NCBI RefSeq assembly: GCF_018143015.1
Contig: NC_054746.1
Location: forward strand, 26,240,464-26,304,463
Length of the DNA stretch: 64,000 nucleotides
From: Lytechinus variegatus
Lineage: Eukaryota; Echinodermata; Echinoidea; Temnopleuroida; Toxopneustidae
Reading direction: 5' to 3'
The translations under genes were made by a program, and so were the position numbers. Within the stretch, counting starts at the first letter, position 1. Each line of letters begins with the position of its first letter. The notes under the pieces were generated by a model. It searched no databases and was not told the DNA's origin. It was given only the letters and a program-made list of their open reading frames with translations. Shown here piece by piece: positions 24,203 through 35,300 of this stretch.

Positions 24203-24700
24203 AAAGGAAAGTTCACTCTGAAAAAAAAGTTGGTCGTAAAAATAGCAGAAAAGTAATACCAAAAAAATATTGGTGAATGTATGAGGAAAAGTTTCAAAAC
24301 GTTATTCGAATTTTAAGTTTTAGATTTGTGGCGTCATAAACGAGCAGCTGCCCCATATGTTTTGTAATATAAAATTCATGAATTCAATTTTTTTCAATGG
24401 TTCCTGATGACTTATTTTTCTTTTCTTTTCAGGTTTGGGTGTGAAGTGTTTTGTCTTTTGAATATATACAAAAGGCATAGTAAAACCAGTTTCAATTTTC
24501 TTAGAAAATTACAATTTCTTGACTTTTTACCATTTATTATGCAGAAATGCTGCTCGCACATGACATCACAAATCCAATAATTGAAATTCTAATAACTTTT
24601 CAATTCTTTGATGGATTTTCCTCAAACCTTTGGCAATATTTTTTATTTTTTCTGCTGTTTTTTACAATTAACTTTTTGTCAGGGTGAACTTCCCCTTCAA
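24203..24700. mobile_element. Palindromic MITE in E1 right arm
   Basis: The left end AAAGGAAAGTTCACTCTGA is mirrored by the right end, whose complement reads AAGGGGAAGTTCACCCTGAC. It interrupts the E1 arm at a position where the left arm has no insertion, so it arrived after the arms formed. No coding sequence. Confidence 0.6.
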
Positions 24701-24999
24701 GCTCACTTGAACGATACTTGGTATCATCTAGATGTGTACGACATAAATGTTCCTCATGAATTAAGCATAACCCCTACATACCCAAAATTAATTTAGAATG
24801 TTACAACTTCTACTTAACCTAAACATGTAGTAGTTACATTTTTAAGAAGCAATTTTAAATTTTTATGAATACAATGTATATAAAAAAATTGTTCTTTCTT
24901 TCATTCAAAGAATTTGAAAATACCAAAAAATAAAAATTGAAATTTGATGTGCCTGCATGAAGTTCACAAATTTGATACTATCTAAGAAGCTGTACTTAC

Positions 25000-25215
25000 C
25001 TCATCGATCAAGGGACTGCTGCTCTGATGCCCAAGTCATTAGAACTCGGTATCATTTCTGCTCATGAAAGAAATGGAAAGGCCATCGCTTGTCGAGTATG
25101 AAACCTCTTCTCCTCATCCCGGGTGTAGGTTGTTGGGACCAGCCCAAGTGCTTGTATCCTCCAGAAGACCCGTTGTTTCCAGTGGAATTTGCACTAAAAA
25201 AAGCTGTGACAGATA
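25000..25215 (-). pseudogene. Exon-like block in E1 right arm
   Basis: Counterpart of 17007-17222, bounded by an acceptor-like CTGTCAG and a consensus donor GAG/GTAAGTAC. No frame is open across the whole block, so it would be a 5' UTR-type exon or a decayed coding exon. Its conservation between arms exceeds that of neighbouring intron-like sequence. Confidence 0.25.
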
Positions 25216-26229
25216 CTGACAGGTAAAAAAATAAGAAACATGTTTTTCGATAACGAAAAGCAAGTTTTACAATTTAGATTTTGATAAAAACATTTTTTTC
25301 AATAAACTATTCCATATTGTAAACTTCATAACTTACAAACTGAGACATTTTCAAATCTATTTCCTTAATTGGTTTAGATGTTGGTTGGAAGCACCCCCCC
25401 CCCCCCCCCCCCCCCCCCCCACAAAGGGGCGTCAAGGATGGTTACTTTAAAATTTGGGAACGGCATTCCGACCACGCAGTCAATCAATTTCCTAAAATCA
25501 GCTTAATAGTGACATTAAAAAAACTTTTTAATAAGTAGAAGTGTAGAAATGCAAAAATAGCACACTCTCGCCATTGGAAAATGGGAAATATGTCAAGAGA
25601 CGGAAAAATTAACTAAAATAAGTTGACCTCGCATAGCTAGTTGAGCTGACTGCCTCACTCAGTCACAATCACAGCACAGCCGGTCGCCCAGCTGGCCGGC
25701 CGGCGAGGCGAAGCACCGCATCGGTGTCCTTTCCAGGTGAACTATCTCAAAAAGTTTGCATTAAGTATCAGTTTTGTGAAATGCAATAACTTTAAATAAG
25801 TACAGGAAATGTGAAAACGGAATATGAAAATACAAAATAGCACACACTCACCATTAAAATATGTAAAGTGACGGAAAAATCAACTCAAATTTGCAAGTTG
25901 TAAGTTGAATGAACACGGCTCGCCGGCCGGCGGTATCGGATTATTCTCGTTGCAAGGGAACTCGCTTTATTTTCTTTCAAAATAGCTCAAAATGCACTGA
26001 AATGTCAATTTTTCTGTCGAGAATGTATTGAAGAAACATGGATTATGCGGGAAAATACTTTTGAAGTAAAGTTTGAAATTTTATTTCATGAAATTTTGAA
26101 GAAGAATTCAAGTGGTCGAGTTGTCCGATTCAGAGCCAACCCTGGACAACTCGACCGGGACGAGTTGTCCAGGGCAGCGGGTCGGGCTGTCCAGGGTCGG
26201 GCTGTCCGGTGGTCGGGCTGTCCCGGAAT

Positions 26230-26679
26230 GAAGGAAAGAATTAAAGAAAGAAAAAAACTTAAAAACTTAAACTTAAAGAAAGAAAAAGAATTACAGAAAG
26301 AATTAATAAAGAATTACAGAAATAAGAAAGAAAAAAGTAGTTATATACAGGCCCAACTAGACAGAGATATAGATAGGCCTATATAGACTGACAGATATAG
26401 ATAGATAGATATAGATATAGATAGATATATAGATAGATAGATAGATAGGTAGATGGATGGATCGATGGATGGATGGATAGATAGATAGATATATAGATAG
26501 GTAGGTGGATGGATGGATGGATGGATGGATAGATAGATGGGCTATATCGACAATACAAGTCATAAGCCCCACTCCGGGGCTCCATTCCATTCCCAATGGC
26601 TCTATTTTCGGGGGGGGGGGGGGGGGGTTCTCGGGTTGCTCATTGATCGCATATCGCGTATCGCAAGTCGATGGTGACG
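26230..26679. repeat. Duplicated segment copy B (empty site for E3)
   Basis: The uninterrupted 450-bp copy of the unit at 12976-13234 plus 15802-15987. It lies directly between the right end of E1 and the left flank of E2. It differs from copy A only in (GATA)n and poly-G lengths and an occasional base, so the duplication is recent or reflects two haplotypes placed in tandem by assembly. Confidence 0.8.
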
Positions 26680-27339
26680 TATACAAAATCATGGGGACGG
26701 GACAACTCGGACCACGGGACATCTCGGACCGCGGGCCGAGTTGTCCCACCCAGTACGAGATTTTTTTTCCACAAGTTTGCGTCTATTTTTCCGTAATTTC
26801 GAAATTTCTTGTAAAGATTTTCTAGAGATATGGTCTGATGGTAATGTTCTTCACTTTCTATTACTTTTTTTTCGCTGAAATAAAAAAAAAAGTGTAATTT
26901 TAGGCGTTTTTCGACAGCTCGCGATTCCCATAGGCGCGCGTGTATTAACTGTGTCGGTGCTCGGCTCGGCCTAAGGCTCGGCCCGCTCAACAACTGACTT
27001 GATTTTGTGATCATTTCTCCTCAAAGTACCACTTTTATCGCAAAAGATGGACTTTGTTGTATTCCATTACCTCCATTTTCTCATCACAAGGATAAAATTT
27101 TGATCAAGTGTTTCACCTTTTTCTCTCTGGTCGCAAGAACGAACAACCGATGAACGGTCCGCAGCTCTTCATCGTAATTCTCCGTAGCTCGGCCGCCTAA
27201 ACTGGCGGGGTGGGATTTAGACCGAATCCACAATGGAAGTGGGCGTGCACAGCAAAGAGCTGAGCTTGACTGAGTGAGAGAGAGTGAACTAGAGTTTGAA
27301 GCTTGGCAGTCTTTTTTTGTAAATATATATTTTTCAATT

Positions 27340-28200
27340 CTTTCTATATTGATTTTCCCTGGTTTCGAGCTCTAAGATTGTAATGATATAATTATGCTTC
27401 AATTTCTTTGACTGAGTGTGACTATGGTGTGGATGTTTGAGTTGCTCAAAAATATTTTTACGTGGGTGGGGGCTCGGGGCGATTTCACTCTTGCCCCGAA
27501 ATGCGAAAAAAATATATTCGGGGTGTAGCTGTGTGGGCATGCCGGGCTGAGGCTAGCCTTCAATAATTTTTTTTTTTTTGGAGAGGGGGGGGGGGGCTTA
27601 ATTTTTCACTTTAAATTGATCATTTTTAGGCCTTTTTTTTCCATTTTATTTTTAATATTGAATTTCCGTGGTGTAGAGTTGAGTTTTAAGTTGCAATAAT
27701 CAATATGCTTTAATTTCTTTGACTTTGAATGTGACTGTGGTGTGGATGTTTGAGTCGAACAAAAAATACTTTTACGTGGGTGGGGGCTTGGGGCGATTTC
27801 ACTCCTGCTAAATGCGAAAACTATTCGGGAAGTAGCTGTGTGGGCATGCCGGGCTGAGGGTAGCCCTCAATAAAAAAATGTTTTTTTTGGGGGGGGCTTA
27901 ATTTTTCACTTTAAATTTATTATTTTTAGGCCTATTTTTTGTACATTCTATTTTTCATATTGAGTTTCCCTGGTGTAGAGAGTTGAGTTTTAAGTTGCAA
28001 TAATTATTAATATGCTTCAGTTTCTTTGATTTTGAGTGTGACTGTGGTGTGGATGTTTGAGCCGAACAAAAAATATGTGGATGGGGGCTCCGAGCATTTT
28101 CACTCCTGCCCCCGAAATGTGAAAATGTTCTAGGTGTATCTGTGTGGGCATGCCAATTTCATTTTTAATTTTTATATTAAGTTTCCTTTGTGTAGAGAGC
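27340..28200. repeat. Tandem units of about 305 bp inside E2
   Basis: Recurring landmarks TTTCCCTGGT, TTTAATTTCTTTGACT and GTGGTGTGGATGTTTGAG appear at about 27355, 27665 and 27965, with a shorter last copy near 28170. Each unit ends in a G-rich run. The first unit extends into the left arm of E2. Confidence 0.7.
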
Positions 28201-28204
28201 AGAG

Positions 28205-28490
28205 TTTTGGATATAGGGTAAAAGGGACGACGATGTGAGGGATGGCGATGATATAGCATACCGGCGATAACGAGGGGTGGGCAATGATGAGAGGGACAAA
28301 GGGAAAGAGATGGAGATGAGGATAAAGGGATGGCGATGATAAGGGGTGGGCCTTGATGATGAGAGGGAAGAGGAGGTGCATGAAGGATATAAATAAGAGA
28401 GATGATGATGATGACTCTTGATAAGAGGGGTGCATGAGATGGTGAGAAGGACGAGGATGTGAGGGATGATTATGGGAGGAAATCGGGGGG
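28205..28490. repeat. GATG/GAGAGG minisatellite in E2
   Basis: Degenerate GATGAGAGGG-type repeats similar to those in the E1 arms. The minus-strand frames over it (28017-28259 and 28172-28567) are repeat translations. Confidence 0.6.
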
Positions 28491-29383
28491 GGGACGTGTC
28501 CCCCTACCAAAAATAAGGGGACACAATACCAAATGTCCACCCTACTATTTTTCTTCATGGAGAACAAAATAATGAATCATTTTTAGGTAAAAATATTTTT
28601 GAGCAACTCAAACATCCACACCAGTCACACTCAGTCAAAGAAATTGAAGCATAATTATATCATTACAATATTAGAGCTCGAAACCAGGAAAAATCAAATA
28701 GAAAGAATTGAAAAATATATATTTACAAAAAAAGGCAGAGCCTATACGACACTGCCAAGCTTCAAACTCTAGTTCACTCTCTCTCACTCAGTCAAGCTCA
28801 GCTCTTTGCTGTGCACGCCCACTTCCATTGTGGATTCGGTCTGAATCCCACCCCGCCAGTTTAGGCGGCCGAGCTACGGAGAATTACGATGAAGAGCAGC
28901 GGACCGTTCATCGGTTGTTCGTTCTTGCGACCAGAGAGAAAAAGGTGAAAAACTTGATCAAAATCGTGCAAATACACCAAATTTTATCCTTGTGATGAGA
29001 AAATGGAGGTAATGGAATACAACAAAGTCCATCTTTTGCGATAAAAGTGGTACTTTGAGGAGAAATGATCACAAAATCAAGTCAGTTATTGAGCGGGGCC
29101 GAGCCGAGCACCGACACAGTTAATACACGCGCGCCTATGGGAATCGCGAGCTGTCGAAAAACGCCTAAAATTACACTTTTTTTTTTATTTCAGCGAAAAA
29201 AAAGTAATAGAAAGTGAAGAACATTACCATCAGACCATATCTCTAGAAAATCTTTACAAGAAATTTCGAAATTACGGAAAAATAGACGCAAACTTGTGGA
29301 AAAAAAATCTCGTACTGGGTGGGACAACTCGGCCCGCGGTCCGAGATGTCCCGTGGTCCGAGTTGTCCCTGATTCAAAATCAT

Positions 29384-32269
29384 CACGTCATTATTTTGAA
29401 CACTGACAGTGCAAGACAGAGAGTAAACAACTGCGTGTAAGAACATCCTTGGCGGCCACCGTCACCGATTTTTATGAGCGAGGTAGATAAATATATATTG
29501 TATTTATTTTTAAATGAAATAAGTAGGACAGGGCAACAAGGTATGTGAATTTACTAATGAGAGAGAAGTCGAACTGTCGGGAGTGAGAGTTGTTTTTGTT
29601 TTGGTGTTGAACATAACGCGACACATTTGCAGACGGGTGGGACTGAGCTGTGGTAGTGTGATGCCACTGAGATGGGGTTTTTTTTGTCGTGACGGTTTTC
29701 GTGTGGATTTATTTAAACCTTGTGGGGGGAAGATCAAAATCACATACAGCCTTTTACAGGCTTAGAATTTTATCATTATGTGACAAGTTAGCATAACTAG
29801 TGACTTGTTAGGGACTATTCTCTTTCAGATGATCTCTCTTGCAATTTGCATCCTATTCCGATAATTCCCGTCTCCATCGATCAGTGAATCATGTCCAGGC
29901 ATAAGACGTAGAATAGTCACGTTTTGTATTACCGGACACTGTCATGATTCTGGACGTGCATATAACTGCGTATGAAAAACAATTTCGAACCATTAGACTT
30001 TCGCAGTTCAATTTTACAGAGCAGTCAATAGAAACAGATTGCAAAAACAAGGCGAAAAAAAATCAACTTTTAGTTTTACTTTATTTAGATCTATATCAAT
30101 CTCTATTAATCTAATAGTACTTTAGAGTTTAGACCCTGTCTAAAATGACAGAAAATGCATATCATAAAACATAGTTTTGCCTTAACAATTGATATAGTTT
30201 CTGACGGAAACATGGGCCTGATTTGCCAAATTTTAATTTTCGTCCACTCTTTCGATCAAATGTTGAGGTGTATTGTGGGTGATCGTCGACGGCTAGTTCT
30301 TAAGCCAAAGTACCAGTGCATGAGGTTTACCGTGATAAGAGCCGTTGACGATCGACGAACTTGATTAATGTCATGATATGTACAATCTTAATATTGGAAA
30401 GTGCCATGGAAAATGCAGTTAAAAATAAAAAATAGAATTATTTAGCCAAGATGCATTATAAAAAAGCAATCAAACATTTAGAATTTACTCATGATAATAT
30501 GATATATGAAGAAAAACTACTTTTTTACATGAGTTACATCATTATTAATCAAGAATATTTTTACCCATCCCGCATCCGGCGCATGTCCGGAATCATGTTG
30601 TAATTTGTCATGCACAAAAATAATTGTTTTTCATGGAGGGGTTTGTGGCAAATGCGATGCAAAGAAAAAGGTTGGTAAATATAAAATAATTTTATCATAT
30701 TCATAATTTTCATAATATTTGGAACAGCAATCGCGAATTTTTCTTGAATGTATTTCCTATAGTTTTCAATTTTAAAGCACTGAAATATAGGTGTCTGGCA
30801 ATAGGATACACTGCCATACCGGTATAACATCAGAGCCGGGACTTGGAGATCGCCGCATAGCCATGAAATATGATTTAAACTGTCAGTTTTCAAAGATAAG
30901 CACACAAAAAAATACTAGCATTAGAAATTATATTGTCATTTCCAGCTCCAGGTCACTCCTTTTTCGTGCATCTGTATGCCTAGAAATCAATGATTTGAAA
31001 CCCTTGCTTATTTCTTCATGCATTAGTTATGAGTCCATAGACAATAGATCTAGACCAACTATAATCTATAAATTCATTCACCGATATGAAAATATTTCAT
31101 TCGCAGTCACAATTATTGCCATGTCATGACTGCCGGCCACGCACACATTGTGATCTTTTCAACTTAGCAAAGGAATAGGTGCGACCGTACCCTGTATGGG
31201 TTCTAAATTTTTAGGCTGATAGAACCATGGAAAAAGAGTTACTAGTTGTTTATCACTACTTCTTAAAAATGCCTGATAAGATCATTTTTAATCAATTATT
31301 TGGTAGGTAAGGTGCCCCATGTCTGTGCAGTGCCTCAATCTGCACACACTTGTATCTGCATAATTCTTATTAAAGAAGACATGCAACAACTATCATTTCA
31401 ATTTTTATAAGATTTTTGGCACACTTTATAAGGAACATAATCATCTGAAATTTTTTGCGGAATAAAAAGAAATTCATGTTTGATGTAAAGTTAAATTTTT
31501 AGGTGTGCAGACATGGCCCCCCTCCCCCTTCATACTTATTTCCTAACAAAGTGTTCAAGCTGTAAATTGATGGTCAAGTATCTAAGGATTTACCCTGTTG
31601 GCTCGAGGAAGTGTAGCGTACACGAACCATCACCTAAATTGGCTAATCTATGAACTTTTCATAAGAATTAATGAGCATTTCCTATTTTCCCAATATTCTT
31701 CTTTCTCAGTGATATTTAATGCAGGTTTGTAAAAAAAAGAAGACCAGAATTCACTATATTACATGACCATTCAATTAAATCAATCAAGACCTATAGAAAC
31801 TGTTGGATTTGCAATTAACTCAGTCAAAGCAAAAGGTTGACCATTTTTTGGTCAACATGATTGAGCACTACAGTGTATATTTGGCAGATAAAGTTGACTG
31901 TATTGTGCAAATGACACATTGCATTTTTGTCATGGTAATTTTTCAGCAAAGATGATAAAGTTCTCCATATTTACAGATAAAGAATACTTGCTCATCAATC
32001 CATGTCTCAGCGGTCAATGTGAAAATTCAAACTTTTTGCTGGTGCATGTGATGTGTCTATGCAAGGCTGTATCTTAGCAAAAATTTCATCATATCTAATG
32101 AATGTCCAGATATTAGCTATGAATAATATTTCTTTGTATGATTTCAATTTGTATATCCCTTGAATGTTTTTTTTTTAAATCTTTTGATGTGTATAATTAT
32201 AAAATTACTTGATTTCCATCCATAAAAATGCAATGATTTTTAATTTCTAATTTCATTATTTTATTACAG
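29384..32269. other. Intergenic upstream of golgin-84
   Basis: No protein gene is supported. Apart from the hairpin at 30281-30353, I see only AT-rich sequence and short unconvincing frames. Any 5' untranslated exons and the promoter of golgin-84 lie here or further upstream; the first visible golgin exon begins at an acceptor, so at least one upstream exon exists. Confidence 0.4.
30281..30353. repeat. 73-nt hairpin
   Basis: GATCGTCGACGGCT (30281-30294) pairs with AGCCGTTGACGATC (30340-30353), one G-T wobble in 14 pairs. CTTA/TAAG pairing continues past a four-base bulge. The size is in the range of microRNA precursors, but the upper stem is weak and nothing else supports an RNA gene. Confidence 0.4.
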
Positions 32270-32308
32270 GTACAACAAGCTGGGCAATAGTTGAAAATAT
32301 TTTTGAGC
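32270..32308 (+). other. 5' UTR part of golgin-84 first coding exon
   Basis: A strong acceptor (TTATTACAG) precedes position 32270, and 39 untranslated bases lead to the ATG at 32309. An upstream exon must therefore exist. An in-frame TTG at 32291 is not a likely start; the protein aligned to vertebrate golgin-84 starts at the ATG. Confidence 0.6.
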
Positions 32309-35300
32309 ATGGCGTGGGTTTTAAAAGGTGCAGAAACCTTCCTCAACAACTTGGATCAGTCCGCATCCCAAGCAATAGGAAGTAAAGATGAGGAAAAAGG
32401 CTCCAGACAGGGACAACTAATGCATCAGAGTCTTCCAGCAGATTCCAGACACTTCTCATCTGCTTCTTCGGCATCAGTTTCACAAAGTCCCATCACACCT
32501 ATGAACCTTTCTGCTACAGACCTAGCTGGCAGTGCTAACATAAAAAGAACTTCAAGCGAGAGTGCAATATCATCATCCCCTCTAGCTGGGCAGCAGGCAC
32601 AAAGAGCAAGGACTCCAACCTCTGCAACCAGTAAATCAAGGAAGGAAGACGATGATGAAAAACTTTTTGAATTCTTAAATAGCCCTTCCACGTCTTCTCA
32701 AGAGAAGAGGAAGAAATCTAATGGGAATACGAGCGGCCGGCATTCAAGACAATCCAGCACCTCTTCAAATATTTCTATTAAAAGTGCTAGAACTGAGAGT
32801 AGCATTGCTACCAACGCTGGCTTTGTTGTCATTCCACATCACCAGCAAGGTAACTATTTTTATCTGGAATGATCTGTTTTCAAATATTTGATTAACCCTA
32901 TCTAGGCCGGGGGGGCCCCCTCAACAAATTGTGCAATATTTTTGCCGCGCGAAATTTTTTGACTGCGCCACTCGCTGACATTTTACTTTCAAGTCTTGCG
33001 CACATTTTGAGACCAATTTTGCGTCACCCGGGTACGTGGTTCCGAAATAACGCAACATTATGTAAGTGCATGTCAGACCAAAAATTGCTCAAAAACGTGA
33101 TTTTGTGTACAATGCAAGTTGTGTTTTCAACCAAAATTCATAAATGCATGATTATTTTTAGTTTTGCAGGTCTAAATGTGATTATTTTATGCTTTTTATG
33201 ATCACAGAAGAGTCCCCAACAAATTTCATTGAAAAAACAATGAAAAACAAAAGGTCAAAAAACAAAGAAATACATAAGAAATTGCAAAAAACAATATAAT
33301 ACATAAGAAAATGATTTGATATCGCAATTTTTTTCATGTACACTTGCTAAGAACACCACAAAGAGTTTCTATACCAAGAATTAGTACATTTGGAGTTTTA
33401 TTTAGGAGTTAGAGGAAAAAGTATGATTTCGCATACTAATTATGCATAATTAGCATAATCACGTAATAGCAATTCGCATGAAATGAATTACTATACGATC
33501 TTGTAGATTATGTCCCAGGCAATCCGCGTGCCAATTTTGGCGCGTTCGACGGCCAAGATCTTAGGGGGGGGGGCCTCCTAGGCCCCCCCCCCCGGCCATA
33601 TGAACTCCCAAAATACCCCGGCCTAGAAAGGGTTAAAGGTTAAGTCCACCCTAGAAAAATGGTGATTTGAAATTGAATCAGTAGAAATATCAAACAAGTG
33701 TAACACTGAAAATTTCATCAAAATTGGATGTTTTGGAAGAAAGTTATGACATTTTGGGGTTTCGCTTATTTTTCAGTAAACAGATGTACATGTATGTACA
33801 ACTCCATCTCAGTGGTATGCAAATGAAATAATTTGATGATGTCCCTCACTCACTATTTTGTTTTTTATTTTTGAAAATGCAAATTTCATTTTTTTTTACA
33901 GATTTGGCAAAAAAAGGCCAACTTGACTGAACCACAAAATGGTAATTCCACATGTTCAGGGAGCAATAAAACTTTGTTTCACATGACAGTGAGGAAAAAA
34001 TAAAATATTACATATTCACTTTAATGAAATACAATAGAAATAGTGAGTGTGTGATGTCATTATCCTGTCTTTTGCATACTGACAAGATGTGTATATAAAT
34101 GTTTTGTTGGAAACTTTAAAATGTTATAACTTTCTTATTTTACATCCAAATTTGATTGAATTTTCAGTGTTATATTTGTTCGATTTTGTTGTCTTTTTAT
34201 TCAAATCAACTTTGAGGCAGCCTTATCCTTTAATGTACTGAGTGCTTTAGTTTTCTTTGATTGCGTTTGATGCATGCTAAATATATAAATAATATTCAAT
34301 CTTTCACTTAATTTTGCAAAAAAATGTAAGCTCTGAATAAGTAAAAATTACACTGTTAAAAAGATTTGAGAGAATACCAAAAATAAAATGCTGTGTTCCT
34401 GTTGGCTACCTTGAAGGTGTAAAATTGAAGTATTCCAAATCGTAGTGATATCATTAAAAAACTCTGATGATTAACTATAATAATCATGTTGATTTTTCTG
34501 AACCTCAAATAAGAGGCATTTGTCCACTTTTTTTTCTGAAAATATCATGGAATAATTTCAATCACATGATTTGGTTAGGCACGAGTGTGCAAGAAACTGA
34601 AGAATTTGAAAATTAGTGCATTTGGGAAGTTCTTTTTCTCAGATTTTGAAGGTTTGTTCTACATGTAGCAATTGTCAGAAGCCTCATTTAAAGGTTTCCT
34701 GTTTTACAGAAGAGCACCAAGAATCCAGTGAGCCGAACAGCAATGATACCTCGCCTGGTGAAGTACCAGCAGAGACCATACCAGGGCCACTCCATGAAAA
34801 TCCTCAGTCACAGCAGCTCTCATCGTTGGAGCTTGAGAATAAGCTTCTTCGTCAAGAAGTCTCTTCTCTCAATCATGAGATGACATCAGCCCTAGAGCGC
34901 ACCAAGAAAGCCAACAGTGGTAAGCCCCGCATTCCAGCTTGTCCTGTGTTCTGATTGTTGGCGCAAGGGCTGTTTGATAAGATACTGAAGTCTGTAATGA
35001 CCACAATCCTGATTAATTTGCAGGTTAAAGACAATAATAGTGAAATTTATCAACAACCATTGTTTAGTCCATTCTGTTTTCTACTCATGTAAATTGGTAA
35101 GGCCCTGTGCGCTCCAGTATTGGAAATACAATCTGGTTTACGAAGGAACACCCATTTAAGTCTAAATCTAAATGTAGATAAATGAGCTTTGCATGGTAGA
35201 TGATCACTCCATCTTGGCCCCTTTATAGACACATTTTGAAATAAATACTGCCATCAATTTACAATTAACCATCATGATCTTACTCATCAGCTTATCATAT

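Larger units (their letters stand above)
15995..26223. mobile_element. E1: 10.2-kb fold-back element with hairpin-tipped ends
   Basis: Both ends carry three tandem 15-bp copies of GGACAGCCCGACC-NN, starting at 15995 and, inverted, ending at 26223. Next inward is a perfect 14-bp hairpin, CCCTGGACAACTCG with its complement at 16044-16078, mirrored near 26140-26175. From these ends two inverted arms run inward for about 3.3-3.7 kb each. I verified matching stretches at 16000-16600/25610-26223, 17000-17500/24720-25215, 18380-18550/23790-23960, 18890-19040/23480-23660 and the GATG-rich minisatellites 19050-19340/22910-23215. A ~2.6-kb centre lies between. Younger palindromic MITEs interrupt both arms and the centre. 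No transposase is recognisable. No clean target duplication is seen. Confidence 0.65.
22330..26223 (-). repeat. E1 right inverted arm
   Basis: Reverse-complement counterpart of 15995-19700. It carries the GAT tract (22330-22880), the minisatellite (22910-23215), a small MITE at 23265-23385, a palindromic MITE at 24203-24700, a 40-base poly-C tract near 25395-25430 and the near-identical outer segment 25620-26223. Compared with the left arm it preserves the better version of the two exon-like blocks. Confidence 0.65.
26699..29369. mobile_element. E2: 2.67-kb element with 0.77-kb inverted arms, related to E1
   Basis: Both ends begin GGGACAACTCGG. This is followed by a second 17-bp tandem copy (GGGACATCTCGGACC) and then CCGAGTTGTCCC, so each end can fold on itself (26699-26747 and mirrored at 29320-29369). 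Inverted arms run 26699-27460 and 28588-29369 with few differences. The centre contains ~305-bp tandem units and a GATG-rich stretch. The 9-mer CAAAATCAT occurs just outside each end (26684-26692 and 29375-29383), offset by a few unpaired bases, and is a possible but unclean target duplication. No transposase frame. The end design matches E1, so I treat them as one family. Confidence 0.7.

Noticed and set aside
26357-26749. Frames with long Ser-Ile-Tyr-Leu repeats (also at 13125-13346)
   Set aside because: Translations of (GATA)n and (GGAT)n in the duplicated segment.
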